Assembly: GCA_021463165.1 (NCBI GenBank)
Contig: JAJTWY010000019.1
Location: 1-64,000 of the forward strand
Source of the DNA: Pyrinomonadaceae bacterium
GTDB taxonomy: Bacteria; Acidobacteriota; Blastocatellia; Pyrinomonadales; Pyrinomonadaceae
DNA length: 64,000 bases
Direction of reading: 5' to 3'
Shown here: one piece after another, positions 55,601-63,379 of the stretch
Layout of the letters: every line of letters starts with the position of its first letter
Position numbering within the stretch: the first letter of the stretch is position 1
Translations under genes and position numbers: made by a program
Notes under the pieces: model-generated
Databases searched by the model: none
What the model was told of the DNA's origin: nothing
The model's input: the letters and a program-made list of their open reading frames with translations, nothing else

Positions 55601-58600
55601 GCCGTCTCGCCCGGAGCAAAATCCTTCTTCGATGGAATAATCTGAGCCTCTTCCTGCTCGACGTTGCGCTTCGGCGGCGTTTTTCCGCCCGGGACCCAAA
55701 TGGTCAGTTCGCTTTCGTTGAAGCGCTCGCGGTCGTCCATTACCGTTGCGGTGATCGTATATCGGCCACCTTGTTTGGCAACGAACGAACACTTCTGGCC
55801 CGTCGCGGCCGACTTGACCGTACACGTCTGTTCGTCGATCGTCCTCTCAGTCCAACTTCCTTTATCAAATACCCAGTCCTTTAGAACCGCCCTGATCTCT
55901 ACGTCACGTCCCGCGATCAGTTTGCCGTCGATATCAGAGACTATCGTCTCGATATCGATCTTTTCGCCTTTCTGCACGAATGTTCCCGGCGCCCGGATCC
56001 CAACATACAGCGACGACGGATGAACCAGCAGCGAGGTGTTCGAGGACCACGCCTGCCGATTGACGTCCATCACGGACGAGGACGCCGAGATCGTATATGG
56101 CCGTGGGGGCTTGACCGATTCGAAATCCACCTTCAACAAGTGCTTTCCGCTTGCGTCCGTTACCCCTTTGAAAGTTTGAGACGAACCGCCGCTTCCCGGC
56201 CGGCCGGAATAGTCGTAGATCCGCCACCATGGGGTCCAAGTGCCAAAAGTGTAATCGTCACGATTTGGCGGCGTATAATTGGTTGCGGTTGCTGTCACAG
56301 TCCAGTTAGTCTCAGCGTTCGCAAGTCCGCCGCCGGCGTAGTATTTTGCCTCGACCGAGAGCATCGCCGACCCACCGACAAAGTGCGGGCCCTCGGTCTC
56401 GACCTTGCTTGAAACTTCAAATTCGGGCCGACGAAACTCCTGTACCTGAAACTGATGGCCGTAGGAGCCACCCGAAATTGAGGTGCTTGTTGAAAGATCG
56501 ATGCGAAAATAGCCGAGGTTCGCGTTATCAGGCAGCGTGAATTTGAAATCAAATGCGCCGAATGCGTTCAGACTTCCGGTGCCCTTGGCGACCTCATTAT
56601 TTCTCGGATCTTTTACCGAATAGGCAAGCCCGTTCGCCGCGTCGGCCAGGCTCTCGACGTCGCCGAGCCGTCCGCCCGTAACCTTTCGTATGTATCCTTT
56701 GACCGCCACCTCTTCTTTGGGTTTGTACATCTTGCGGTCGTCAAAGACGAACCAACGAAGATAATCGTACTGTGGTTTCTTGAACCAGTTGCCGCCTTCT
56801 TGCCAATAGTAGTCCGTATTCTCGGGCAGAAATGCCGCATCTTTACCGCGACGCGCGATCAGGATATTTTGCCCTCCGGTCGCGGCTCCATCAGGAAGCT
56901 GAAGCCTCAGTATGCCGTTGTCGGATGTACGGTTCGTTTGAGATTCAGCGATCGTCTCGCTTTCAGCTTCGGTCCCGTCCTCGTTGAACGACTGGATCTC
57001 ATCCACACTCGGTCCGCCACTGCCCCAGCTCGTTATCCAATTCCAGACGCTCGCGAGAAGGCCCGCTTCCTCACTGACAGCCGAGGGCTGAGCACTGACA
57101 GCTTTCCCGTTCGGGTATATAGAAAGATCGACCCCCGCCAGCCCGCGTCCAGTTCTAAGATCAGTCGCAAAGCCTACAAGCTCTGCATTGTCAACAAATG
57201 CATCGAGCCCTATCTGTGTTGCCTGCAGCCATGTCAGCACTCGTGTGCGGTCATTCTTGTCGCGTTTCACGGTAGGTTCGATATCGACAATGATATTTCC
57301 GAATCCGTCGGTGAGGCCCTTCGACACGTCAACGCGGGTTTCTACCATCTCGTCCGGTTTACTCGCGATCACGATCGTCCGCTCGTCGACCAGTTGGCCG
57401 GGAATCGTCGGTCGCGGGCGCCCGTCGTCGTAGTTTAGCCGACGAACATAAAGCTGGTACGCATGCCAATCCTCGGGCCTTACCCTATACAATTTCAGCT
57501 TGGCCGACGAGTGATTTGTCGAATATATTGAAAAAGTTGGTTTCGCATTCGGATCCATCACGGTCATGAATCCCCCCTGCGCGTAAAGGCTTGTTTCCGC
57601 CGAGCCAACCTTGATCGTTGCCGTCGCATTCTTCCCGAGCACTTGGCCAAAGATGTCCCCGATCGTGCTGTCTATGGTGATCGTGTAATTAGTTCGGCCC
57701 TTCTTGTAACCGTTGATATAAACGTAATTGCCTGATGGATAGATACTTAACCCATCAATCGCCGGTTCGACGCGCACCATTTCCTTGGTAAACTTCGACG
57801 CGTCCAGCGGGTTGTTGAATTCCAAAACCCAGTTCGTAAACGGATTACAACGCTGGTTACTGCGCCAACCGCAGTAGGCTCCGATGAACTTCAATGCACT
57901 GTAGGTTTGAAACCCGAAGGATCGCGCCTGAGTCGTTGTGAGCGGCCCCTCGGCTGAAGGCGTTCCCTTTTCAATTGTCACCTGGACCGAAGCCGCCTGG
58001 GGCAATGCGTCCGCGGTCGAACCATCTGGATTTACCGCGCGAAAAGCTAACCAGCGTTTCGGCTGCGCCTGTTTGGCGTAGTATGAGATCGCCCCGTCAG
58101 CATTGATCTCGCCCTCAGTCGCTAACCGGGTAGCGATCCGTCGTCCACCCGATGTTACAGTGATCGTTCGCAGTACTGATTCCGGATTGATCTCCTGATC
58201 GAATGAAACGAACATCAAGGCATCGCGCCGCGTCACTCCGCCATTTGGCAGCATTTGTTCGACCTTCGGTGGCGGCGTTGTGAATGTCCAAACGACATCT
58301 TTTGCGAGACTTATGCCCGTTGCCGATTTCGTTCCGGCCGGAACGCGGGCCGTAAATTTGGTCGCCATCGGAAACCGTTTACTGGTGTCGAACATCAATG
58401 TTTTCGTGCCGAGCCAACGCCAGCGGCCTTCGACCTGAGGTGTTAGTTCGACCGGTGCATACTTCGCCGCCTCATCTTGGGAGGTTACGGCAACCATTGG
58501 CTGCGAAAACGTAACGCTGAGGTCCGGCGCCAATGGAACCTCGCCCTCGGGAGACCATCGGACGACCTGCAGCGTTTGTCCTGTCGTATCTATAGTCGGC

Positions 58601-58968
58601 GTCTCTCGCTGATCATCGGCGGGAAATTTCACGGGCACTTTCGTTCCCGTGTTCGGGGCCGGCAACGTCCCCGCCCGTTTGGCGAAATCTGACTGATCGT
58701 CGGACTGGGCCTTGATCTCAGGAATTCGCTTCAGAAGGCTGTCCTTGTCGCCTTCAGACAAGGGTTCGGTCGGCGGAAGCTGAGTTTTCTCACGGTTTTC
58801 CGCTCCTTCAACTCCTTCGCTCAAACGAAACTTCAATCCCGCAGGCACGTCTTTCATACGCTGTTCCTTCGCCCTCCCAATAACCTGTGCGTTCATAGGC
58901 ATCGCCGCCTGCCCAATAAACCCGATATACGTCGCAAATAGCAAAAATGCCGATGTAATTTTTCTCAT
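52618..58968 (-). CDS. Bacterial alpha-2-macroglobulin family protein
   Basis: A 2116-residue exported protease trap, the largest gene of the window. A signal peptide (AFLLFATYIGFIGQAAMPMNA) is followed by a long series of beta-sandwich MG domains, an Ig-like stretch and the thioester domain. The thioester cysteine and glutamine are present: C1597 in YACSEQISSR, the CxEQ form that traps proteases covalently. TPR-like alpha-toroid helices follow (for example NRTKPYLKDIERHFDEWYRN), then a C-terminal receptor-like domain. No lipobox, so it is probably periplasmic. No pbpC (PBP1C), the usual partner, is beside it. The start at 58968 has a weak ribosome site (AAGGGTGATGG). It diverges from the SIS gene. 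Confidence 0.93.
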   Translation of the reverse strand: MRKITSAFLLFATYIGFIGQAAMPMNAQVIGRAKEQRMKDVPAGLKFRLSEGVEGAENREKTQLPPTEPLSEGDKDSLLKRIPEIKAQSDDQSDFAKRAGTLPAPNTGTKVPVKFPADDQRETPTIDTTGQTLQVVRWSPEGEVPLAPDLSVTFSQPMVAVTSQDEAAKYAPVELTPQVEGRWRWLGTKTLMFDTSKRFPMATKFTARVPAGTKSATGISLAKDVVWTFTTPPPKVEQMLPNGGVTRRDALMFVSFDQEINPESVLRTITVTSGGRRIATRLATEGEINADGAISYYAKQAQPKRWLAFRAVNPDGSTADALPQAASVQVTIEKGTPSAEGPLTTTQARSFGFQTYSALKFIGAYCGWRSNQRCNPFTNWVLEFNNPLDASKFTKEMVRVEPAIDGLSIYPSGNYVYINGYKKGRTNYTITIDSTIGDIFGQVLGKNATATIKVGSAETSLYAQGGFMTVMDPNAKPTFSIYSTNHSSAKLKLYRVRPEDWHAYQLYVRRLNYDDGRPRPTIPGQLVDERTIVIASKPDEMVETRVDVSKGLTDGFGNIIVDIEPTVKRDKNDRTRVLTWLQATQIGLDAFVDNAELVGFATDLRTGRGLAGVDLSIYPNGKAVSAQPSAVSEEAGLLASVWNWITSWGSGGPSVDEIQSFNEDGTEAESETIAESQTNRTSDNGILRLQLPDGAATGGQNILIARRGKDAAFLPENTDYYWQEGGNWFKKPQYDYLRWFVFDDRKMYKPKEEVAVKGYIRKVTGGRLGDVESLADAANGLAYSVKDPRNNEVAKGTGSLNAFGAFDFKFTLPDNANLGYFRIDLSTSTSISGGSYGHQFQVQEFRRPEFEVSSKVETEGPHFVGGSAMLSVEAKYYAGGGLANAETNWTVTATATNYTPPNRDDYTFGTWTPWWRIYDYSGRPGSGGSSQTFKGVTDASGKHLLKVDFESVKPPRPYTISASSSVMDVNRQAWSSNTSLLVHPSSLYVGIRAPGTFVQKGEKIDIETIVSDIDGKLIAGRDVEIRAVLKDWVFDKGSWTERTIDEQTCTVKSAATGQKCSFVAKQGGRYTITATVMDDRERFNESELTIWVPGGKTPPKRNVEQEEAQIIPSKKDFAPGETAELLVISPFAPAEGVLTLRREGIVKTERFSMKDPSITLKIPLDEKYLPNIHAQVDLVGAAERQNDKGEADPKLSKRPAFASGNINLAISTASRRLTVSSEPVDKTLAPGGETKVNVAVKDHRGEPVANSEVAVVIVDESVLALSRYVIGDPMGVFYTTRAEGVTDYHSRKDVLLGNPEDVAPPPPPGGDGLATGEGRADMMAGAVAPSAAPRPEMAMRKAANEMAADRDREQQAEAPINLRQNFNALAKFSPSVRTDSNGRAVVDVKLPDNLTRYRITAVAVDSGKRFGKTESNITAKQPLMVRPSAPRFMNFGDKADLPVVIQNQTDKDMQVDVAIRATNAYVGTTAPSAEAAAAASSKGGELGKRVVVKANDRAEVRFPVTTLKAGTARFQFAVSSGKFSDAAEISIPVWTPATTEAFATYGTTDQNGAIIQPIQTPGDVYPQFGGLEVTTSSTQLQELTDAFIYLTNYPYACSEQISSRMISIAAMRDVLGAFKAKEMPTKEQLDAYYKRDIEILQSRQRGDGSFGLWKRDGERYKYPFLTIHVAHALALAKSKGYKVPDEMLNRTKPYLKDIERHFDEWYRNSPEVRWTISAYALYVRDLMGDKDAAKAKKLLLEAKAETPSGAQTAAIYNTKMPFEGLGWLLSVLADDPGSKPDVDNIIRFLLNRTTETAATANFVTDYRDGAWLIMASNRRADGVLLEAMIKADVKNDLIPKLVRGLLAHRTKGAWSNTQENVFILLAMDKYFNAFEKVTPDFVARVWLGNTYAGEQVFKGRSVDSNDLNIPMSYLVDQGGTSNLIVDKQGLGRLYYRIGMKYAPKNLKLDPADYGFTVLRKYEAVDNKDDVKQNADGSWTIKAGSRVRVRLTMVAQARRYHVALVDNLPAGLEILNPGLAVTEAIPGDNNTTGVIEIGSQSMGRNYYWWRQFWFEHQNLRDERAEAFASLLWEGVYNYSYVTRATTPGQFVAPPAKAEEMYHPETFGRTGTDFVTVQ

Positions 58969-59064
58969 CACCGTTGATCCATCACCCTTCAATTCTCGGT
59001 AAAGCAGGAAAGAAAGCCTCTCACCTGATAATACTCCTCTTTCAACACCGAGCTAAAAGTTCAC

Positions 59065-59147
59065 CGATGCGCCATGCATCGTCCACGATGGTAGAACGCC
59101 TCCGATCTTCCTGCCTTGCAGCGAGACCGTTTTTTTGAAGATCGGAG
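59065..59147. promoter_or_regulatory. Palindrome-rich region between alpha-2-macroglobulin and SIS genes
   Basis: Three palindromes follow one another: CGATGC/GCATCG (59065-59081), CATCGT/ACGATG (59077-59090, overlapping), and the perfect 11-base pair CTCCGATCTTC (59100-59110) / GAAGATCGGAG (59137-59147). They sit between two divergent genes and may be binding sites for a regulator or a leader hairpin for the SIS gene, whose start is 37 bases on. Confidence 0.45.
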
Positions 59148-59183
59148 AGGTCCCATGTCGTCCTGATAGTGTATATTTTCACT

Positions 59184-60212
59184 ATGTCCTTAATGCTCGC
59201 TGAAATTGCGGAACAGCCCACCACGCTTGAACATACAATGGTCATGGAACGTCCCAAATATGAGAAATTGGGCCGATTCTTTGATGGTAAAGACATAGAT
59301 CTCGTTGTGATCGTGGCTCGCGGGAGTTCGGACAATGCCTCCCTCTTCGGCAGATATTTGATCGAGATCACTGCAGGAATTCCCGTCTCCCTTGCAGCAC
59401 CGTCGGTTTACACGCTTTACAATGCGAAGCTCGATCTTTCAAGGGCTCTCGTCGTGGGTGTTTCGCAATCGGGCGAGGGAGACGACATTAACATGGTGCT
59501 CGAAAGCGCCAAAAATTCCGGCGCCCACACACTCGCCATCACGAATGAAGCAGCATCGACAATGGCAGGTCTGGCGGACGAGGCACTATTGATCCACGCA
59601 GGCCGGGAACGTTCAGTTGCTGCTACCAAAACGTACAGCGGCCAGATGCTGCATTTCTACATGCTTGCCAAAGCGCTTGCCGGACGCGGCCCCGATATCA
59701 CCAAGATCCCGGAATTTACGGCCAAGGCTCTGGAACTGGAGTCGAATGTAAGGGAACTCGTCGACCGGTATGTCTTTATGGAGAATTGTGTCGTCGTCGG
59801 GCGCGGAATGAACTATGGCAACTCTTATGAGTTGGCCCTGAAGCTGATGGAAACATGCTATGTGGTCGCGGAAAGATTCTCGTCAGCCGACTTCTTTCAC
59901 GGGCCGCTTGCTATCGTTGAACGTCGCTTCCCGGTCGTAATGTTTGGTCCGACCGGCGTGACAGAAAAAAGCAGTCTCGACCTTCTCGACCGGCTTAGTG
60001 AGCTTAACGCCGATTGTCTTTCGATCACCAACAGCCGGGCCATCGCCGACCGTTCGCCAAGGAGCCTTGTTCTCCCCGAAGAGATCGATGAATTTCTTTC
60101 ACCGATCCCGTTTGTTGTCCCGGCGCAATTGTTTGCCGCGCTACTTTCGGTTGCAAAGGGACTCGACCCCGATGCCCCCCGATCACTTTCAAAAATAACA
60201 AAAACTGTCTAA
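59184..60212 (+). CDS. SIS-domain sugar-phosphate isomerase, GlmS C-terminal-like
   Basis: A 342-residue protein with two SIS domains like the isomerase half of GlmS, without the glutamine-hydrolysing domain, so it cannot take nitrogen from glutamine itself. Marks are EIAEQPTTLEHTM, VARGSSDNASLFGRYLIE, VGVSQSGEGDD, the TNEAAST and AATKTYSGQM loops and VVGRGMNYGNSYELALKLMET. Such proteins deaminate or isomerise amino sugar phosphates (AgaS, FrlB, NagB-II types). The ATG at 59184 is favoured by family alignment; an in-frame GTG at 59169 is possible. No Shine-Dalgarno is visible and TATATT lies about 8 bases upstream, so the message may be leaderless. It ends overlapping the kinase gene by 4 bases. 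Confidence 0.88.
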   Translation: MSLMLAEIAEQPTTLEHTMVMERPKYEKLGRFFDGKDIDLVVIVARGSSDNASLFGRYLIEITAGIPVSLAAPSVYTLYNAKLDLSRALVVGVSQSGEGDDINMVLESAKNSGAHTLAITNEAASTMAGLADEALLIHAGRERSVAATKTYSGQMLHFYMLAKALAGRGPDITKIPEFTAKALELESNVRELVDRYVFMENCVVVGRGMNYGNSYELALKLMETCYVVAERFSSADFFHGPLAIVERRFPVVMFGPTGVTEKSSLDLLDRLSELNADCLSITNSRAIADRSPRSLVLPEEIDEFLSPIPFVVPAQLFAALLSVAKGLDPDAPRSLSKITKTV

Positions 60213-61513
60213 CGGGCCGCTGACAGGAGAGCTTCGCGCATGGCGCCGGCGGTCCGCCAACGGTTCTCGGCCTGCTTTGACAAAGCCGTCTCGATCACCG
60301 CTGCGACATGGTCAGGCACTTCCGGAACGCGCGATTTGATCGGAATTATCGGTTTCTCAAAGATAGCCTTGACCGTCTCGGCTATCCCGGCCTTTGGGCT
60401 AATATTCAACGCATGCGCACCCGTAAGAAGGCTGTACGCGGTCATTCCCATGGCGTAGATATCGGATGGCGGCTTTACGTCCTTAAAGTCGCGCACCTGC
60501 TCCGGCGGCATATATGCGATAGTCCCCGCGACGTCTCCGACCATCGTTACGCCGCTCATGCCCGTCTGCTTGAAACTTTTCGACAGGCCGAAGTCCGTAA
60601 GTTTTGCCACGCTGTTCGGAAAGTCTCCGGCAACCAGAATGTTTTGCTCTTTTATATCGCGGTGAACAAAGCCGAGACTATGTGCAAACTCAAGCGCCAA
60701 AAGGGTTTGCGAAACAATGCTGACAGTTTCTCGGTAGTCGAGTTTGCCTCCGCGATGCTTCGCCAGCCGGGCCGCGTCCATTCCCGTCACAAACTCGGTG
60801 ACCAGGTAAACGATCCCGTTGTGGGTACCGTGGTCTATGTAGCTGACGATGTGCGGATGCTGAAGTGAGGCTGCAACTTCGATCTCGCGAAGGAATCGCT
60901 TCAGCGATTGCTCGCTGACCGCAACCTCTGGAAGCAAGGTCTTGATCGCGACCGCCCGACCGTCGACCTCTGATCGGCCAAGCATCACACTTCCCATCCC
61001 ACCCTGACCGATCACGCGGATCATTTGATAATTTGGTATCGGCTGGGGGTTTGCTTTGAGCCGGTCACGGCAGTCGTCACAAACGTACGACATTTTTGCA
61101 TCCGGATCGGGAGCCTCAACCTTGACCGGAATGCCGCAGTTCAGACAGGTAATCGACACGATCGAAGGCTGTGTGCCGCCCATCATCCGTGCCGTGTCGT
61201 TGAATTCCTCGAGTCCCGTGCTCACCTCGACCTCGAGGATCGTCTCACCGCCCTGGATACGGTCACCACTCTTGAGATACGCGGTCTCGACCCGCATCCC
61301 GTTCACGTATGTGCCATTTGTTGATCCCAGATCACGAATGAACGCCTGCGGCGGGGCGATCTCCAGAATACAGTGGTGACGCGAAAAGAACCGATCCTGA
61401 GGCAGGCAGAACTGGGCATCCTCACTGCGCCCGATTATGAAAGTATCGTGCTGATCAAATGTAAAGTCGCGCCCGGTTTGGGGGCCGGCCACAACATGCA
61501 AAGTTACACGCAT
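60209..61513 (-). CDS. FHA-zinc ribbon-serine/threonine kinase
   Basis: A 434-residue cytoplasmic Hanks-type kinase with an unusual N-terminus. An FHA domain (about 20-95: IIGRSEDAQF, RFFSRHHCILE, GSTNGTYVNG) reads phosphothreonine; then a four-cysteine zinc ribbon, CLNC near 124-127 and CDDC near 149-152; then a kinase domain (about 165-430) with glycine loop IGQGGMGSV, VAIKTL, catalytic FVHRDIKEQN, metal site DFGLS and PPE. All catalytic residues are there, so it is active. It could phosphorylate its own FHA-bound partners. The gene is convergent with the SIS gene and follows the zinc-ribbon pair (gap about 40 bases), which share ribbon motifs. Confidence 0.92.
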   Translation of the reverse strand: MRVTLHVVAGPQTGRDFTFDQHDTFIIGRSEDAQFCLPQDRFFSRHHCILEIAPPQAFIRDLGSTNGTYVNGMRVETAYLKSGDRIQGGETILEVEVSTGLEEFNDTARMMGGTQPSIVSITCLNCGIPVKVEAPDPDAKMSYVCDDCRDRLKANPQPIPNYQMIRVIGQGGMGSVMLGRSEVDGRAVAIKTLLPEVAVSEQSLKRFLREIEVAASLQHPHIVSYIDHGTHNGIVYLVTEFVTGMDAARLAKHRGGKLDYRETVSIVSQTLLALEFAHSLGFVHRDIKEQNILVAGDFPNSVAKLTDFGLSKSFKQTGMSGVTMVGDVAGTIAYMPPEQVRDFKDVKPPSDIYAMGMTAYSLLTGAHALNISPKAGIAETVKAIFEKPIIPIKSRVPEVPDHVAAVIETALSKQAENRWRTAGAMREALLSAAR

Positions 61514-61552
61514 TTTGCTCGATTGACCTTGTGGTCAGGAACCAGTTGACGA

Positions 61553-62086
61553 TCAGCCGCTGAGGCTTCCAAGAAATATCGCTGCCCCATAGACGATCAC
61601 GAACAATACCATCAGGGCCAGATAAACCGCGCCGGTCGCGATGCCGCCGATCGCCATCCCACGTCCGCCATACCTCTGCGGATCTTTCTTGTTCTGCGAC
61701 ATTGCAATAAAACCCGTTATCATTGCCGCCGGGCCAAGGAGGACACCGATGTAACAGCACCACCCGATCGTAAGACTGCTTATTCCCAGGCACAAGGATA
61801 CTATCGCCAATGTCAGATTCGGCGACACGGTCGCCTGGAATTGTGGGAATTGATTCACCGGGGCGGCCTGCCACTGAACGGGCGGCGCTGACGGCAGCGG
61901 TTGCGAAGGCCAGCCTGCGGGATTGGTTCGGCGAGCCTCATCGAGCATCACCGTCGGCGGCGAGTCATCACGAAAGGCATCGCCAACGCCGGGCGATGAC
62001 ATTACTGAAAGCAACTCACCGTCGTCAAGACAGAAATTTAGGTTTGCGTCGGTATAGGTTTTCCCGCACCGCGGGCATTGCTTCAT
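61553..62086 (-). CDS. Zinc-ribbon membrane protein with DUF4190-like helices
   Basis: A 177-residue protein. Residues 1-25 form a zinc ribbon (MKQCPRCGKTYTDANLNFCLDDGE: C-x2-C and a later single C, with a D-G-E in place of the second pair). A proline-rich linker (30-85) leads to two membrane helices: LTLAIVSLCLGISSLTIGWCC and GIATGAVYLALMVLFVIVYG, with a GGRGMAIGGIA turn typical of DUF4190-type proteins. Function unknown. The same N-terminal ribbon opens the next gene, which ends 3 bases before this one starts. The FHA kinase follows 40 bases on. Confidence 0.82.
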   Translation of the reverse strand: MKQCPRCGKTYTDANLNFCLDDGELLSVMSSPGVGDAFRDDSPPTVMLDEARRTNPAGWPSQPLPSAPPVQWQAAPVNQFPQFQATVSPNLTLAIVSLCLGISSLTIGWCCYIGVLLGPAAMITGFIAMSQNKKDPQRYGGRGMAIGGIATGAVYLALMVLFVIVYGAAIFLGSLSG

Positions 62087-62088
62087 TA

Positions 62089-63057
62089 TTATTTCCTGAT
62101 CTCTAGATTTTTGAAGGCCACCTTAACGCCATCGCCCGCATAAAGGCCTGGAACCCCCCCCGAATAACCATACTGGTTTTTTATCGAGGTCACCATCGTT
62201 CCATTGATATAAAGCTCGACCTTGTCATCGAGGTCCCGAACTTCCAACACATTCTCTTCGGCACCTTCTTTGATCGCATTCGAAGTTGTCCAACTTACAA
62301 CTGTGCGCTCATTCTGCGGTTCGTGTCTAACCACGCGATACTTCTTTTTTTTGGTATCTATCAGGAAAGCATACCCTTGCTGAAGAGGCGTCGGATTGCT
62401 GTGAAAGATCAGACCAAAACCGAGGCTGCCATTGGCGTTGTCGACATTACGCAGCGTTACCCTCGTATCGGCTTTTTCGGTCTTATATTCCTCAGGTGCT
62501 ACCAGAACGTAATAGAAGCCTTTCTTCTTCGAGCTCATGATGAATTCGCCACCTGTGAATTCCGTATTACCGTACGCCGAAAACTCCTTGACCCATGGTT
62601 CAAGATCGATCGTTTCGAGATCCGTTCGGTTCGACGTCGTCGAGGTCGTGTTGGTCGGCGACGAATTCGTCGATGTCGAGTTCGACGGCCGATTGGTCGT
62701 CGAAACTCGGTTCGACGTTATGTCGGTCTTATTGTTGTCGGCGTTCATGCCGATCAGGATCAGGCCGGCGAATCCACCACCGCACACCAGCACCACCACG
62801 CCGAGGATCAGCAGCACCCAGATCCAGGTTTTCGACGATTTCGGAGGAGGCTGCATCGAGTATTGCTGCGGCGTGTTCCACCCGGGCTGCGAACCTACCT
62901 GGCCAGACATCTGCGGTTGCCCCTGGGTGATCCGCGGCTCGTTTATCATCACCGTCTGCGGCTCAGAACCGGCTTGATTCAATACGGTGCCATCTTCCAA
63001 GCAGAAGTTCAGGTTGTCATCGGCATATGTTTTTTGGCATCGGGGACAGATCTTCAT
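62089..63057 (-). CDS. Zinc-ribbon membrane protein with periplasmic LamG-like domain
   Basis: A 322-residue protein. N-terminal ribbon MKICPRCQKTYADDNLNFCLEDGT is a near copy of that of the neighbour. A Gln/Pro-rich linker, a membrane helix (TWIWVLLILGVVVLVCGGGFAGLILIG, about 82-108) and a Ser/Thr/Asn spacer (NSTSTNSSPTNTTSTTSNRT) follow. The last ~170 residues form a beta-rich domain of the LamG/3-keto-disaccharide hydrolase-like type (WVKEFSAYGNTEF, TLRNVDNANGSLGFGLIFHS, and a GVKVAFKNLEIRK ending) facing the periplasm, which may bind carbohydrate. It is the first gene in the minus-strand run and has tandem repeats at its promoter. Confidence 0.82.
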   Translation of the reverse strand: MKICPRCQKTYADDNLNFCLEDGTVLNQAGSEPQTVMINEPRITQGQPQMSGQVGSQPGWNTPQQYSMQPPPKSSKTWIWVLLILGVVVLVCGGGFAGLILIGMNADNNKTDITSNRVSTTNRPSNSTSTNSSPTNTTSTTSNRTDLETIDLEPWVKEFSAYGNTEFTGGEFIMSSKKKGFYYVLVAPEEYKTEKADTRVTLRNVDNANGSLGFGLIFHSNPTPLQQGYAFLIDTKKKKYRVVRHEPQNERTVVSWTTSNAIKEGAEENVLEVRDLDDKVELYINGTMVTSIKNQYGYSGGVPGLYAGDGVKVAFKNLEIRK

Positions 63058-63093
63058 CGATTTATTCCTCGGCGATCAAGTGTTTGGAAATAG

Positions 63094-63134
63094 AACGCGA
63101 CTATTATACTCATTCACGTCAAGAAACGCGACTA
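63094..63134 (-). promoter_or_regulatory. Promoter of the zinc-ribbon genes flanked by a direct repeat
   Basis: AACGCGACTA occurs at 63094-63103 and 63125-63134, 31 bases apart, three turns of the helix. Between them, on the minus strand, is a perfect TATAAT (63103-63108). The outer repeat covers the -35 zone (63126-63131), so a protein bound to both would sit on one face of the promoter. No good -35 hexamer is present. Confidence 0.5.
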
Positions 63135-63257
63135 GTTCGAATACGGAAACCTACTCACCGCGGTTCCCAGAATTCGCCCACCACGATGGATGTTAAAAAT
63201 TGCACAAAACTATTTAAATCCAACTCGCGGAAATTGTAGAATAGTAAAGTAACGACC

Positions 63258-63340
63258 GACCGATAGTAATATCCCGGTCGCTCTCGGACAAGTTAGGCCG
63301 GGGTCTCCCGGAGACGCCATCCGGGTTTATCATCCCCTAT
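63258..63340 (+). other. Possible structured leader of the last gene
   Basis: GACCG (63258-63262) pairs with CGGTC (63275-63279), and GTCTC (63303-63307) with GAGAC (63311-63315), extended by GGC/GCC further out, before CCGGGTTTATCATCCCC. The two hairpins lie 40 to 120 bases ahead of the secreted-protein gene and could be a riboswitch or a 5' stabiliser. I could not match them to a known class. Confidence 0.3.
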
Positions 63341-63379
63341 TTTTCCGCAGAGTTGTAACCCGCCGATCAAGGGAAGTAT

